Assembly: GCA_014706385.1 (NCBI GenBank)
Contig: JACGZH010000005.1
Coordinates: forward strand, 1,612,001-1,676,000
DNA: 64,000 nt
Direction of reading: 5' to 3'
Origin: Phaffia rhodozyma
Lineage: Eukaryota; Basidiomycota; Tremellomycetes; Cystofilobasidiales; Mrakiaceae
Below the pieces are notes generated by a model, which saw only the letters and a list, made by a program, of their open reading frames with translations, was not told where the DNA came from and searched no databases. The translations under genes and the position numbers were made by a program. The stretch's first letter is position 1. Every line of letters starts with the position of its first letter. Positions 15,301-26,697 of this stretch are shown piece by piece.

Positions 15301-15404
15301 TGCTGCTGTTGAGAGAGAGCGAACGAGGCGAGCTGTGGCTGCGAGTTCTGCCCAGAAGACGGCAATGGTGGTGGTGGCTGTGGAGATGGGAATGAGGGAT
15401 CCAT
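9302..15404 (-). CDS. Snf2/Sth1-type SWI/SNF (RSC) catalytic ATPase
   Basis: ATP-dependent chromatin remodeller, nuclear. From the start ([14 protein letters not shown] at 15404) the order is: Pro/Gln-rich N-terminus with polyQ; QLQ domain ([19 protein letters not shown], about 14310); HSA and post-HSA region (about 13400-13100; [16 protein letters not shown]); helicase motif I split as ILADEM/GLGKTIQ; DEGH-box ([11 protein letters not shown]); motif III (LTGTPLQ); helicase C with [14 protein letters not shown] and [22 protein letters not shown]; SnAC region ([15 protein letters not shown]); a basic linker; a C-terminal bromodomain ([13 protein letters not shown], about 9790); and an acidic end (GELSSDSDD). 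Roughly 1,600 or more residues. It is the orthologue of Snf2/Sth1/Brahma rather than ISWI or CHD because of the QLQ-HSA-bromodomain layout. An in-frame region continues upstream of 15404 to M at 15638, but 15404 is the more natural start. Confidence 0.95.
14629..14682. repeat. CAG/CAA repeat encoding polyglutamine
   Basis: Runs of CTG/TTG on the + strand give a polyQ tract in the N-terminal exon of the Snf2-type ATPase. Confidence 0.9.
15186..15320. repeat. Interrupted CAG/CAA repeats (polyQ) in first Snf2 exon
   Basis: Several blocks of glutamine codons, interrupted by His, Met and other residues, lie upstream of the QLQ domain. Such tracts are common in fungal Snf2 proteins. Confidence 0.88.
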
Positions 15405-16122
15405 CTCGGACGAGAAGGGAGGGAGAGGGAAAGAAGAAAGGAAGACAGAGGGATGAAACCGCTGGATGAAATTGAAGATGAGGAAATGGAGAAGGTCGAA
15501 ACGATAGGAATGAGGGAGAGTGGCAGGAACGCGTGGCCAGGAACAGGAATATCTCGAATCGCTTGCAAGCCTCTGGTGAGACAGCTTATGTAAGCAACCG
15601 CCCATCACCCTCACCCAGCCAGTACGACCAGTCCTCACAAGAACACAATCGAACGGATAGCATGTTCAACAGTCTATCTATCTTTAGAACACGAAAGAAT
15701 TATGAGCGCAGATCTGCACATACCATCCATGCTGCTGGAAATAGAGGAGCGTTCATCAGCGTTCAAGGTATCTTCGGATGGGAATCACGTCAGCTTGAAA
15801 AAAGTTGATCTGTAGCAACTCTCGTACTGGCCTTTCCATTTTCTCTTGAACCATTCATACTATGACCCAAGATGCGAGCCTCTTAGACATCTTCATACAC
15901 TCTTCTCCTTCTGCAGATGTCTTCTTTGGAGTCTCATTGTCTCTGAAAGAGATGCCAACTGATGTGGTTACATTCGTGGCTTACATAAGCAAGTTACGCG
16001 CCTTGTTTGCACTCCCTGCCATTTCAACATCTCTCATCTCTCACATTCACCGAGCTCTTGCTTACCAGCAACATCGTTGGATCCTCATTTGTAGATACAC
16101 TCATCCTCAGACTCCCACACAG
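15405..16122. promoter_or_regulatory. Shared divergent promoter, Snf2 ATPase / septin
   Basis: The 718 bp between the two start codons shows no other convincing gene. It should contain both 5' untranslated regions. No named motif is claimed. Confidence 0.45.
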
Positions 16123-18395
16123 ATGCCACCACCACCAACAAGATCAAGGAAGTCCATAAAGAAGGGTGTCACTTTCACCCTGATGATTGTAGGTCAGTAT
16201 TTGTCTTCCTTCTTTCTTTTTCTCTTTCCTTAGGCGTCCGAGCATGTCTTTGTTTTCCTTTCCTTCGTGTTCTCTCTTTGCTCAGCGAGTTCTTTTTTCT
16301 AAACTTATTTTAACCTCTGGAACGGTCCTTCAACAACAACGTCCTGTTTGTCTGAAAATTACGTTTTGAAGGCGCCTCCGGTACCGGTCGAACCACTTTT
16401 GTCAGTACGTCCTTGGGGTTTCTCCGATCCTAGCAAAGAGCGTATGTCCCAACGAACCGATATTCATCATCATTTGGCTCCTCTCGTTTGTTCCCGTCAT
16501 GCAATTCCTGTGGTACTCAGACACCCTCTGCGAGAGTGATGTGCTAAAACATCAAACCGAGTTTGAGCCTGCTCAAGCCCATATTGAGGACCCTCTTGAG
16601 ATCAAACCGGTTAATGTCGGCAAGTCCTTCATTTTCAAGCTGTATTGTCAGATAGTCGGCCTACTTGCCTGGCTAACATCACGTCTATCTATTTTGGAAC
16701 CATCAATATATATTGAATCAGAGCTGGAAGAGGACGGAGTCAGGATTGCGCTTACTATTGTAGACACTCCAGGTTTCGGAGATAGCATAGATAACGATCC
16801 CGCCTTTGGTCAGATCCTAGGCTACCTCGAAAGACAATACGATGATATCATGGCCGAGGAGAGTCGAATCAAGCGAAATCCTAGATTTAGAGACAACCGG
16901 TTCGTCCTTCCCTGAGATGATGTTTCCGTTTCCCAGACAGCTCTCTCTGTTACTCTCCCCCTTTCATCGTGTTTGCTAACTTTCCTTCTCCATGATGCTC
17001 AGTGTACACGCGCTCATTTACTTTATCCCTCCCTCAGGCCATGCACTTCGAGAGATCGACATCGAGCTGATGCGAACTCTCGCTGCTAGGGTGAATGTGA
17101 TTCCTGTAATTGGCAGAAGTGATTCTCTCACTCCCTCTGAGCTGAAAGCTTTCAAGAAAAGAGTGATGGAGGATATCGATTAGTGCGTTCCGCTTTATCT
17201 CCATCATTGATTCCCCTTTAGCTATCATCACTAATATGACAACCGGTGTTCATTTTGAATCAAATCAGCTACAACATCCCGATCTACAATTTTCCCTACG
17301 ACCCTGAAGAGGATGACGAAGAAACTATCCAAGAAAACCAACATCTGCGCGTTAGTCAATTCCTGCCTCTCCTTGCCCCTGCTGTAAGCGTTGCTGATAC
17401 CCGGACTGGTACAACATACAGTCACTTCTCCCGTTCGCTATCGTTGGTTCCGAAGAAGAGATCGTTGTTCAAGACGAACCCGTTCGAGTTCGAAGGTTTG
17501 TTCATCCAAGTCTTGTTTCCTCTTTCTCTCAATTCTTAATACTTGATCTGATGTTCTATTTGTATGCGCCTTCAATCATGGACAGGTATCCTTGGGGTCT
17601 TGTCGAAGTCGACAACCCTGATCACTCGGATTTCACTGCACTTCGAAACGCATTGCTTAGGTATGTCTGATACCATTCGGGAACATGGAGCTGCTACAAA
17701 GGGAGAGAGTTCTAACGTAATGGTTCTTGGGCAATTTTATAGCACACATCTGCCGGATTTGAAAGAAGTGAGTGAACTTATCTTGTGGGTTGAGTCAGAT
17801 TTGCGGAGCGCAGGTCTTCTGACTGTTCGTAATGATGTTGTTTCTTAAAGTGCACACACGATTGGCTATACGAACGTCCGTATCCACTTTCCTTTGCCTG
17901 TCTCTGGTGTCTAGTCGAGCTCTCTTGACAATCTGATTTTCCAAGCTTCCTAACACAACTGGATGTCTCTCTCTCACCTTATAATTGACTAATCTTCCAG
18001 AATAGTATGTCTAAGTTTCTTCCTTCTTCCTTCATTTCAATCTTGACCTCAACTTTGAACTGACTTGTTTATCTCCATACAACAGTCGAGAGCAAACTTT
18101 ATCCCGAACGACCGATAAACCATCTTCGACTCTTCCTGAGCATATGACTTCTCAGTCGGTTCGAATTAAAGAAGAACAACTGAGAAGAGAAGAAGAAAAA
18201 TTAAGGGAGATCGAGCTACGGGTCCAGAAAGAAATTGCTGAGAGGAGGCAGGAATTGGTAAGGCTTTCCCTTGTTTATTCAACACGTGTCTGACCTCAGA
18301 CTGATCCTTTTTTGATCTTTGGGGGATGAACACAGCTTGCGAAGGAAGAGACCTTGAGAAACCTTGAAAGCAGGCTGGCCGCTCACGGGAATTAA
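16123..18395 (+). CDS. CDC11: Septin, Cdc11-like
   Basis: GTP-binding filament protein of the septin ring at the division site. The start at ATG 16123 gives MPPPPTRSRKSIKKGVTF. The G1 P-loop is assembled from three exons as GASGTGRTTFVNTLCES, followed by TIVDTPGFGD (G3), the septin block around HALIYFIPPSGHALREIDIE and VIPVIGRSDSLTP (G4-type). Then come the septin-unique element RRYPWGLVEVDNPDHSDF and the STHLPDLKE helix. The C-terminus is a charged coiled coil (EEQLRREEEKLREIELR) ending at TAA 18393-18395. A short conserved Gly-Arg P-loop (GTGRT) is typical of the Cdc11/AspA group. The intron after residues IKPVNV (16620 onward) has a GC donor (GCAAGT) instead of GT. Confidence 0.9.
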
Positions 18396-18587
18396 GGCAA
18401 ACAATAAGCTGGCTTTCAGATGGTATATTGATCCCCTCTTCCTTTGTTTCTTAACCTAAACAACATCCCATATCTTGTCTCCCTCTCTTCTCTTTTCTTA
18501 CTTTCGATGCATCGAATGACGCCCGTGCGCGTACGAATTTGCCCTTCTATGATCAATGAACTGCTTGCTAAACAACAAGATCATCTT

Positions 18588-20025
18588 TTACAACTCGTCT
18601 CTATGCCCAACGCGACTCTCCTCAGTATAGTCCTCATGCAACATTTCTCGCTCTTCTTCCAACAATTGGCCCTGTTCTGGCAAGCTCGAGCTTGCAGAGG
18701 ACGTGGATGCAGGACTGATGATGTTGGTAGTTGCGGTTGTCAAAACGACCGTTTGTGCCAAAACGCTCGTCACTTGACTTGACAGCGGCGTCGTCGATGT
18801 GCTCGCCTTTTCCAGGACCGAGCTTGTTCCCTGATTCAGGATCTTCCCTATGGTCGGCTGGACGACGTCTTTCGCTGCTGATTTGGCAGCTTTCTTGGCA
18901 GCTCCGCCAGGTCCACCAATGATATAAGTCAATCCACCCACAGCTTTGTCCAACACCCTTTTCTTGAGAATATAACCGCACACGAGGAGAAAGAAGAGAA
19001 CGGCAGCGATGATGAGGATCCGATCGGTGTAGTTGGCTTGTTCGAGCGCGGTTAAAAGGGAGGAAGACGCCTGAAGAAGCGAAGAATAGGTCTCATAGAG
19101 GTTCGTCGTCGAACGGAGTGTAGCGGTAGACTCATCTAATACATCGTGATACAAAGAAGGTTAGTATATTATCTCACTTTGACACATAAGCGGAGCAGAC
19201 TGAAACAAATCATTCAAAGGACAAACCGAGCAGTTGAGCTGAGAGAACACTGCGGTCAATCTCATCCTTCATCATCTCTGTCGTCTGTCGGAGAGCAACG
19301 GTGACCTGGTTGGCTTTCTCTTGTAACGGGTCGTCCGCTCTGGTTTTAAATTCTTCACCATCAGCTCTAGATTGACCTGATAGACGAAATGAATTTACAC
19401 GTACTGAGTAGACTCAGCCGACCGATTCTTTGAATACAACAACTCCTCTCGTCTAAAAGATATACATATAGGCGCGAAGCCGATGAGACCTTGTTGCTTC
19501 CTCTAAAAGACATAAGCCATCGTACATACATTGCCGCAGGGTTTGAATCTATCGACTTTTTACTGGTCAAGAGAGCGCTTCTGTATTCTATTCTTGCTCT
19601 AAAGAAAGACAGTAGTGAAGTGAAATTACGAACTGGATAGGCTACATAAGATATAGAAATAACTCACGAATCAAGCTTTCTGCTCAACTGATCGAATATA
19701 CTTCGGACGACCAATCTCGCTCGCTCGGAGTCCTGGTCGTCAGCTTCTTCTTCAAGGGTCTGTTATGTGAGAATAGATGGAATGCCATTTTTAATAGCTT
19801 AGGGGTTAAACTTTGAATGAGCACTGGGCAAAGAGAGAAACGACTCACAACAAGGAGTCTCTCGATTCTAACAAGATCTCCTCTAATTTCCTTCGCTAGT
19901 TCCTGATGGCGGTTGTATGGCCCGGTACAAGATTTGAGAAGAGGGATCTGGTGGACTGATACATCATTCAGTAGTCGCTCAATCTTGAGGATTACAGGCG
20001 ATTCCGATGGAGGAAGAGGGGCCAT
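18588..20025 (-). CDS. SEC20: Sec20-like ER SNARE
   Basis: Qb-type SNARE of the ER t-SNARE complex that receives Golgi-derived COPI vesicles. The start (MAPLPPSESPVILKIERLL) is at 20025. Downstream exons give an N-terminal helical region, then the Sec20 domain (ATLRSTTNLYETYSSLLQAS, about 19130-19070), and one transmembrane helix (ILIIAAVLFFLLVCGYIL). A long luminal tail rich in Ala/Ser/Thr follows and ends in GHRDEL before the stop at 18588. A C-terminal retrieval signal is known for yeast Sec20 (HDEL), and here it is RDEL. The gene is divergent from TRS33, with only 154 bp between start codons, and convergent with the septin gene. Confidence 0.88.
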
Positions 20026-20179
20026 ATTGAAGCTTAGTATTAGATGGTGGTGAGGGTGAGATTAAGAGATGATCATTGTCGGTTCGACGCGAACTATCAC
20101 CTACTTTGACGAAGACGGCCATCAACGAACTTTCAAGAACGCAACGTTCATTCTCTCCTTATTAACTTCGCACTATAAT
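20026..20179. promoter_or_regulatory. Compact bidirectional promoter, SEC20 / TRS33
   Basis: The two start codons are 154 bp apart and both genes act in ER-Golgi transport. If TRS33 starts at the upstream in-frame ATG 20069 the gap is only 43 bp, which I consider unlikely. Confidence 0.55.
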
Positions 20180-21419
20180 ATGTCCCGTCCATCATACTCT
20201 GCTCCTACACCTTCTCCTCTCCCTCCAAGTCTTGTGGCGCTCTCAGTTGCTCCGTCCCACCAGGTAGCTATCGCGTCGAATCAGTACCTTCTGATCCACA
20301 TGGTACAAGCCCTTCGACGCTCGGCTAGCGTTGCTCAACAGAGAACAAAGCTCAGGGAGGAGGAAATGGTTGCCGAAGGGATTCTACCCCAAGATGTGCT
20401 GAAGGAATCTGAAAAGCAAAGACTAGAGGGAGACGGAGGAGTGGGCAAACGTATGGAGGAGATCGGATTTAGGATAGGAGGAGACATCGCTGAGAGGTTT
20501 GTAAAAACCTTTACAAACATGTCTCGCCTTCTCTATTGCTCGCTCGGAAGATTAGAGAAGGATCTCTTAAATGTGTGCTGCATGCTAGCACTCATCATAC
20601 TGATTGGGGCAACGTGTTATCTTGATTGCCAGGTTGACTTTCTCAAGATCTCGATTTGCCGATCCCTTAGATATTGTCAAATTCATCTGCAAGGATGTAC
20701 GTTCTGAGCAACATCCCGATTGCCAAGCTCGTCTCCATCAAGATGAAGCTCAAGAAAGATGAATGTTTCTGCGCTCTGTTCCATTACAGGTTTGGATCGC
20801 TGTGTATGAGAAACAGGTTGACAACCTTCGAACGAATCATCGGGTGAGTTCATATCCTCTCCTCCCTTTCCCTTCAGATTTCTTCCAAAGCTTGATTCTG
20901 ATAACCGTTCTCAACTCTTCAATCAACAGGGCGTGTTTGTGCTTCAAGACTCTGCATTCCCTCCGATAGCTCACATATCCACACCTGCTGGCGGTCAAGA
21001 GGATGTCAAATTAGCTGCTCCAGTGAGAGTCTTTCTCAATGACTTTACTCTTTCTTAAGTTTTCTCCACTGACTGTTTTCCTTCTGGCTCAGCATCTGGC
21101 CTTCGTGAGTGACTTCTTGCAAGCGACTGAGAGGTTCTTCTTCTAACAATATTGGCGTCCGATCTGTGAATCTGTGTTTGTGAACTTTTAGCCTCAAGGT
21201 CTCATCCGAGGAGCGCTTGCCAGACTCGGTCTGCCAGCAACTGTAACAGCCGAATCCGGAGGACTACCGCAAGGTATATTCCTAGCTCTTTGCCTTACCC
21301 TTAGGTCACTGCACTCAATGCTGATCAAACATCTTTCTGTTTATCTTCTTATGAATTCTGTTCTCATCATCATTTGAATAGTAACATTTCAAATCAAGAC
21401 TTCGAAACTCACTCTATGA
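20180..21419 (+). CDS. TRS33: TRAPP complex subunit Trs33 (TRAPPC6)
   Basis: Core subunit of the TRAPP Rab-GEF that activates Ypt1 at the Golgi. The N-terminus after M 20180 is Ser/Pro-rich and leads into the Bet3-family fold (NQYLLIHMVQALRRSA, GFRIGGDIAERL). It is followed by FADPLDIVKFICKDVWIAVY, the signature KQVDNLRTNHRGVFVLQD, FPQGLIRGALARLG, and the terminal strand VTFQIKTSKLTL with TGA at 21417-21419. The exons are short and the last intron ends at ATAG before the final 40 nt. An earlier in-frame ATG at 20069 exists. I chose 20180 because the family begins near this point and a promoter must fit before SEC20. Confidence 0.9.
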
Positions 21420-21707
21420 GACATCATCCGATCTACCTAGATACGTGCTCTGAACAGACAGGTCCGCGCTGGCATCACATCCCAAACCGCCCGAGCCCCT
21501 CTCCTTTTGTCGACTTACTATGTTGGACAGGACTTGCCTCGTTAGGCCAGTTGTCTGGTCGGATAGTTTTATGTCAAGATACCCCTTTTACTTTTGAATT
21601 ATACATATGTCGCTTTCGAGCCCTACCCTCCTCTTTTTTCCTTTCTTTCGTGAGAATGTCACATAGGGTAAGATGGATGTTTGAATTGAATGAAAGTTTA
21701 TATTACA

Positions 21708-22808
21708 TCAGTGTTCTACTCTCTGCTCTCTGCTCTCTCTCCTCCTTCTACTTCTCTCCTCAGACTCTGAGCTCTCGCCCTCACCCAAACCGTGTTTTCC
21801 GCCCCATCCAACACCTTCAGATCCTGGAAGACGACCCATCATCGGTCTATGAATCGTGTTCAACCGAGGAGGCGGTACGACGCGCGAGTGATGAATACTG
21901 TCCTTGTCGCTTGATGAGGAGAAGGGTGGAAGAGGATCGAGAGTGGTGTAGTGGGATGGAGGATATATCACATGGGATACACGGGATTGGAGAAGGGATA
22001 TGGGAACCTAACCAGGAAATGTCATCAAGCAACGTATTGCCATCACCACCATCATCATCGCAAGAAAGAAAGATAGATAAACAAAACGAAGTCAACCTTG
22101 AAGAGCCGAGAAAAGGAAGGAAGGATGCAAGACGAAGAACGAACTGGTCCGTATATCCTAGAATCCTTCGACTCTAAATCGTTATCACCTTCCACCCAGA
22201 CTTGACCTTTTTCCAGTTTGACGAATTTTTCAGGATACGGTGCGTTCGTACGGATAGTGTCACCTTCGATTCCGATGATTCTTTTAACTGTTAATCTTCG
22301 TGTATCTGATGTCGGGGACCTGCGATCGTCCATCATACGAATGACCAAACCAACCGATTATATGAATATTCATCAGCCCAATGCAACATGAATCGGAAGG
22401 AGAGACCAAATGAAAAGGTAGACAGACCAAAGAGTGACGACGTCCCCTCTATGCCAGGGTTTCTTCCAGGTGACATGCCACTTGTTGAGAAAGATCCAAT
22501 CCCGTCTCCTTGTTTCTTTCCAATCTGGGTTCAACGTCGGCTGTTGACGGATTTTCAATCAAGATCGTGGTCCCGCCCGTTTCAGGTCCAACAAAGTGTG
22601 TAGGGTTCAGAAATCACAATCAGCAGATTGGGTTGAACGAGTACACACACACGAGAGGGATGAGAAAATATCTCGGACGTACACTCATACTTGATCCTTC
22701 AACAGATACGACTTCTCCTACATGATCTATAGCGAATATCCCGACAGGTATCCAGAGTGCCAGCTTTCTACATCCCTCATACAACAGCAATACCATCACC
22801 ATCGTCAT
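21708..22808 (-). CDS. IMP2: Mitochondrial inner membrane peptidase subunit, Imp2-like
   Basis: Signal-peptidase-like Ser/Lys protease that matures proteins in the intermembrane space. M at 22808 begins an N-terminal hydrophobic segment, followed by VVSVEGSSMSPTLNPD with the catalytic Ser at SSM. The chain continues with WHRGDVVTLWS, the Lys region TRRLTVKRIIGIEGD, the GQVWVEGDNDLESKDSRIYG box, and a final exon VPISLLQSRVSHVIYPPSHY. A disordered Glu/Arg-rich tail ends at 21708. The family usually has Gln after the Ser-Met pair; here the junction reads Ser. NDxxxSxDSRxYGPV is diagnostic of Imp1/Imp2 peptidases. The assignment to Imp2 rather than Imp1 rests on the N-terminal spacing and is less certain. 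Confidence 0.85.
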
Positions 22809-23643
22809 CGTCGCCGTTCATCAATCAAAGTCCATCGGTACACCACAAAGATGATTTCGTACCAAACTGGATTGGTCAACTCCTGTCTCGCGCTAGATTG
22901 TACCTCTGCTTATAGTACAACGACTGACAGAGGCAAGATAAGAAGGAAAATCATGACGTACAATATCGAAAGTCTCGGTAACGAACGAGGGACTACTCGA
23001 GCTTGCGCCATCACGTTTCAAACTTTGTCTCGTGTTTGTGTGGCTCTCTGTATCTGTCTGTATAGCTTAGCTTCTTGATATGTGCTCCTGTTGACAAACA
23101 GAAGGCTGACGGGCGAGAGAACGACGGGTGATCTTCGAGGGTTGAAGAAACAGAAAGTGTGAGAAGACATGACTCAAGATCTGATTCAACCGCAAGTTCG
23201 GAATCACGTGACTTGCTCATGAGTGGGCTGATCGACAGGCAACCATGCTTTACACCGTAACAAGTGTAGAAGAACGAGGGGAAAGAAAAAGGACAATCGA
23301 GTACGGACGATCCGAGTATGTTTCAAGAGAAGCAAGAAAAATAGAGACAGGTCGATACACAGAAGATGAGAATGTGGCTCTCGTTTGACGTCCAGTCGTG
23401 GCGCTCAACAACGAGATCCAGAGTCACGAATGTTCGACGAAGTTGAGATAGTAAGAACAGACGACAAAACAGAGGTAGAAACAAAGACAAAAATGGAGAA
23501 TTTGTACGTGACGAAACACAAAAGGTCGAGAGCTCGCACTCTATGATGCGTAGTCATATACATACACGAGACAATCAGGTATAAGCTCAAGCCCAGAAGA
23601 GTCAGAATGAAATAGGCGGAGAGGAGGGCAGTGTGAAGCAAGC
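22809..23643. other. Intergenic region upstream of IMP2 with an E-box
   Basis: Holds the 5' region of IMP2 and the 3' region of the OSBP gene. A TCACGTGA palindrome lies at 23204-23211. A hydrophobic open frame on the minus strand (about 23640-23405) could be a further OSBP exon or nothing. Confidence 0.45.
23204..23211. promoter_or_regulatory. Palindromic E-box TCACGTGA
   Basis: An 8-bp palindrome matching the core of basic helix-loop-helix sites (CACGTG), about 400 bp upstream of the IMP2 start. A chance occurrence cannot be excluded. Confidence 0.3.
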
Positions 23644-26600
23644 TCAGAAAGAAAGGCGGACGACCACCATGGATGGGACAAAAAGATATAAGCGGGAATG
23701 ACGAATACTAAACGATAGATGAGAAGCAATGATGATAGATGAACGAGAAGACAACGGGGCGGATAAGTTATCGTCTAGTATGCTCCGGGAGGGTGATCCT
23801 GAACGGGACCTCTCGGCGGACCAGGAATCGTCGGGACGGCCTCTACAACTTTCAAATTCAAACGGGTATACTGTCAACAAGGTCCCTATAACATGCTATA
23901 TAAAAACGCAGGATAGGGATACATACCATGCAGAGAGCCGCTACCAACACTCTGGCGACGAGCAGCAGCAGCAACCTTGGCTGGGGATTCTTGTTTATGA
24001 ATCTTGCCATTCATCGAAGGAGCGGACGGAGAATGACCAAGACCAGAGGAGCTTGTCGAATCAGACCAAATCCAGTTCTGGATGAAATTAGTGCATTCAA
24101 CCGGGTCCTTAGGCAAGCTGTAAATCCCGTTTGCAATGGATAGCTCAATGTATGTTCGAGAAAAAGACAAGAAAGCGGAAGACACAGGCAGATGATGGAA
24201 GGATCTTACTTGGTCACTCCACACAGAGGCACGTATTTCTCCCCTCTAGCCTCAAAGAACCGCAAGGGAAAGTCGGCTTCGCTACCTCTTTCTCGTGCGC
24301 GCTCGCGCTGTCGGTCTTCAACCGCAGTTTTTCTATTGATAGACATGGTGCACATGAGAAGCAACGAGTCAATAAGCGGATCGTTCTTTCATACGGTGAC
24401 AGAATATATATCCGTCATACTGATACAATTGGATGAGAGACAAATATCGTTACGTACGCTTCGGTAGCACCCTCCATATCGTGTCGCTTGATTGCGTCCG
24501 TCAACTCTTTCCATAACCGCTGAGACTCGTTTGGTTCCTGCTCCGGTTCTGGAGCAACCGTCTTGGGAGTACTGGTTGCCTTTTGCGCGTCAAATAATGT
24601 TTGCGTTCGGCCCGTCTAGACGTTTTCGAAACAACGATTGTAAGTACAGAGATGAGCTAGTGTGATTAGTAGAATAATTCGCGATCGTAAACGGATAAAA
24701 TGCTGAGTGATGTTGAGAGGAAAAAAGGATCTGACCTTCGAATCTTTGTATTCCATGCTCTCTGACCAGAGTCCGTTAATCTCACCTAACGTGCCCTTGG
24801 AATTAGCTACCTTACCGGTGACCGCATTATACGTTCCAGAAAAGAATCCTTTGGTTTTGAACTCGACATCGCAATGAATTCCGGTATTGACGTTGTTGAT
24901 CGAGCTTGTGTCTCCCAATTCGAGGATTAATTTTCCGAACAAGATGCCTCTAGCATACTAATTGAGTAAAACAGATAAGGTGTGTACACCCGATCAACAA
25001 ATGGACGCTGCAGGCTATGGTCTGGCGAACGAAACAAGACTCACCATGTTGGGCATACTGATTTGATATTCTCCATCCTCAGGCTTGTTCATGAGGATAA
25101 CCCTGTTCTCTCCGTCCATGATCGTAGCTGCGCTATTTCCCAGGAACTTGGACTACAAGGGGTCCAAGAGGCAGTTTTCACCATGTGAGTCATCTGAGCG
25201 CAAGGGAACCTATGAGGAAGGACTTACCTTTGGGCGCAATTCTCCATAGATCAGCACACCGTTCTGAGGCGAGATATAAAAGTAGGCGGACACTGGGGGA
25301 TGATGGGACACTAATGACGGGCATGGATGAAGCATACCGTCAGCTTCAGAACGTCTTAATGCACATACATGTTTGTGAGGAAAATATGTAATTGATCAGA
25401 AAGCCGTACCCTGTTCGGCGACACTGCATATTTGCAAAGGATCAGAGCATGAGTATGAAAGTACTTGACCAATCATTGAGGCAAACAAGAGAGTGACTCA
25501 CTAAAAGCCCTTGCTTCCATCAGGATATTTGTAGGAACATCTGAAAATCTCTCCAAGAGTGGCGTTGTAGGGCTTTTTGACACTATTGATATGTGATGGT
25601 GATGGATGGATTGGTTAGTACAACGACGTATAAACAGGGAACATGTTGTCAAAGATACGACTCGCCCTTTGGGTTTCTATAGAGACGCAGTCCAATCAGT
25701 CATAGAATGAAGAGCACAGGGTAAAGAAGAGGAAGAAGACAAAGAAAGCAACGTACTATGTGCCAACCACTCATGTAATATCGCAGAACGGCAAGGAATC
25801 GGTCTTTTGGATCTTCCATCTGATCTGCCCTGTGTATTCAAGAATGAGTCAGGAAAACCGAAAATGATGAGTTCGTCTATAATTCCTCATGGCTCAAAAG
25901 TCGGCAGGAGAAGTATATATACCCAAAAATAAGATCCGGATGGCTGAAGAAATCGGTGATACGTTCCAGCATAGATCGGGGCTCAAGAACGAAGGTTGGG
26001 AGAGCGATCTTGAAGATAGAGAAGCAAAAGTGAGGCGGTGCGTCAGAAATGGGCTCGACAATAGCAACACACATCACAACAGAAGGACGAAGATAACGTC
26101 GAAACACCACAAGAGGTCGTGTCCTCCCAACTGATAGGAAGGAAGCAGAAGGAGATATTCCTATTGACACTTACTTTATTGAGGTCCATTCCGATACGAA
26201 CTAATGCAACGAATTAAATCAAGCACGATGGGGCATTGACCGGTACATGAACAAGGACACGATCAGCGTTTGTTGTCTACCAAAGCCTCGAGCATGGGTC
26301 GTAAGTGATCTGATCATAGTCCGAACGGATCCATCTCCATCTCGTTTTGAATCCATCATGTGAGCTTGACGGGCGGATTTCTCATGCCCTGCGGCCTGCC
26401 TTCATACAGTTCTCACCCGAGATGGAGAATGGGGGGAAAGTAAGACAACGAGATGAGATGACAAAAAGACTCACGTTGGCTGACCATGGCCATAATAACA
26501 TTACCCTCTCGCTCGTCCAACACACTCACATCATCTCCTTCTGCAGATTCTACCTGATGCTGCTCATCTTTCGACCCCGGGTTTACTGATGACGATGCGC

Positions 26601-26697
26601 CGGGCGAGGGGCCGGCCGTCGAGCCAGCTCTTGTTCTCCCGGTAATTCTCTCTGGCGTAGCCGAAGCTGCACGTTTGACTGAATCCAGCAGGCCCAT
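23644..26697 (-). CDS. Oxysterol-binding protein, Kes1/Osh4-type
   Basis: Lipid-exchange protein (sterol/PI4P) acting at membrane contact sites and the Golgi. The start (MGLLDSVKRAASATPERITG) is at 26697. The lipid-binding domain follows over many exons: LRIGMDLNKVSLPTFVLEPR, RFLAVLRYYMSGWH, KKPYNATLGEIFRCSY, the OSBP signature EQVSHHPP (joined across an intron near 25420/25300), GELRPKSKFLGNSAATI, GEYQISMPNMYARGILFG, FKTKGFFSGTYN, ESQRLWKELTDAIKR, and YVPLCGVTK near the end. No PH or ankyrin region precedes it, as in short Kes1/Osh4 proteins. After the usual end (FIQNWIW) a Ser-rich extension with RRQSVGS continues. A 55-nt GTATGT..ACAG intron would then extend the protein to the stop at 23644; without it the stop is at 23886. 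The 3' end is therefore uncertain. Confidence 0.87.

Noticed and set aside
15125..15568. Ser/His-rich minus-strand frame over the Snf2 start
   Set aside because: An alternative frame of the CAG-repeat exon; the polyQ frame continues into the QLQ domain and is the real one.
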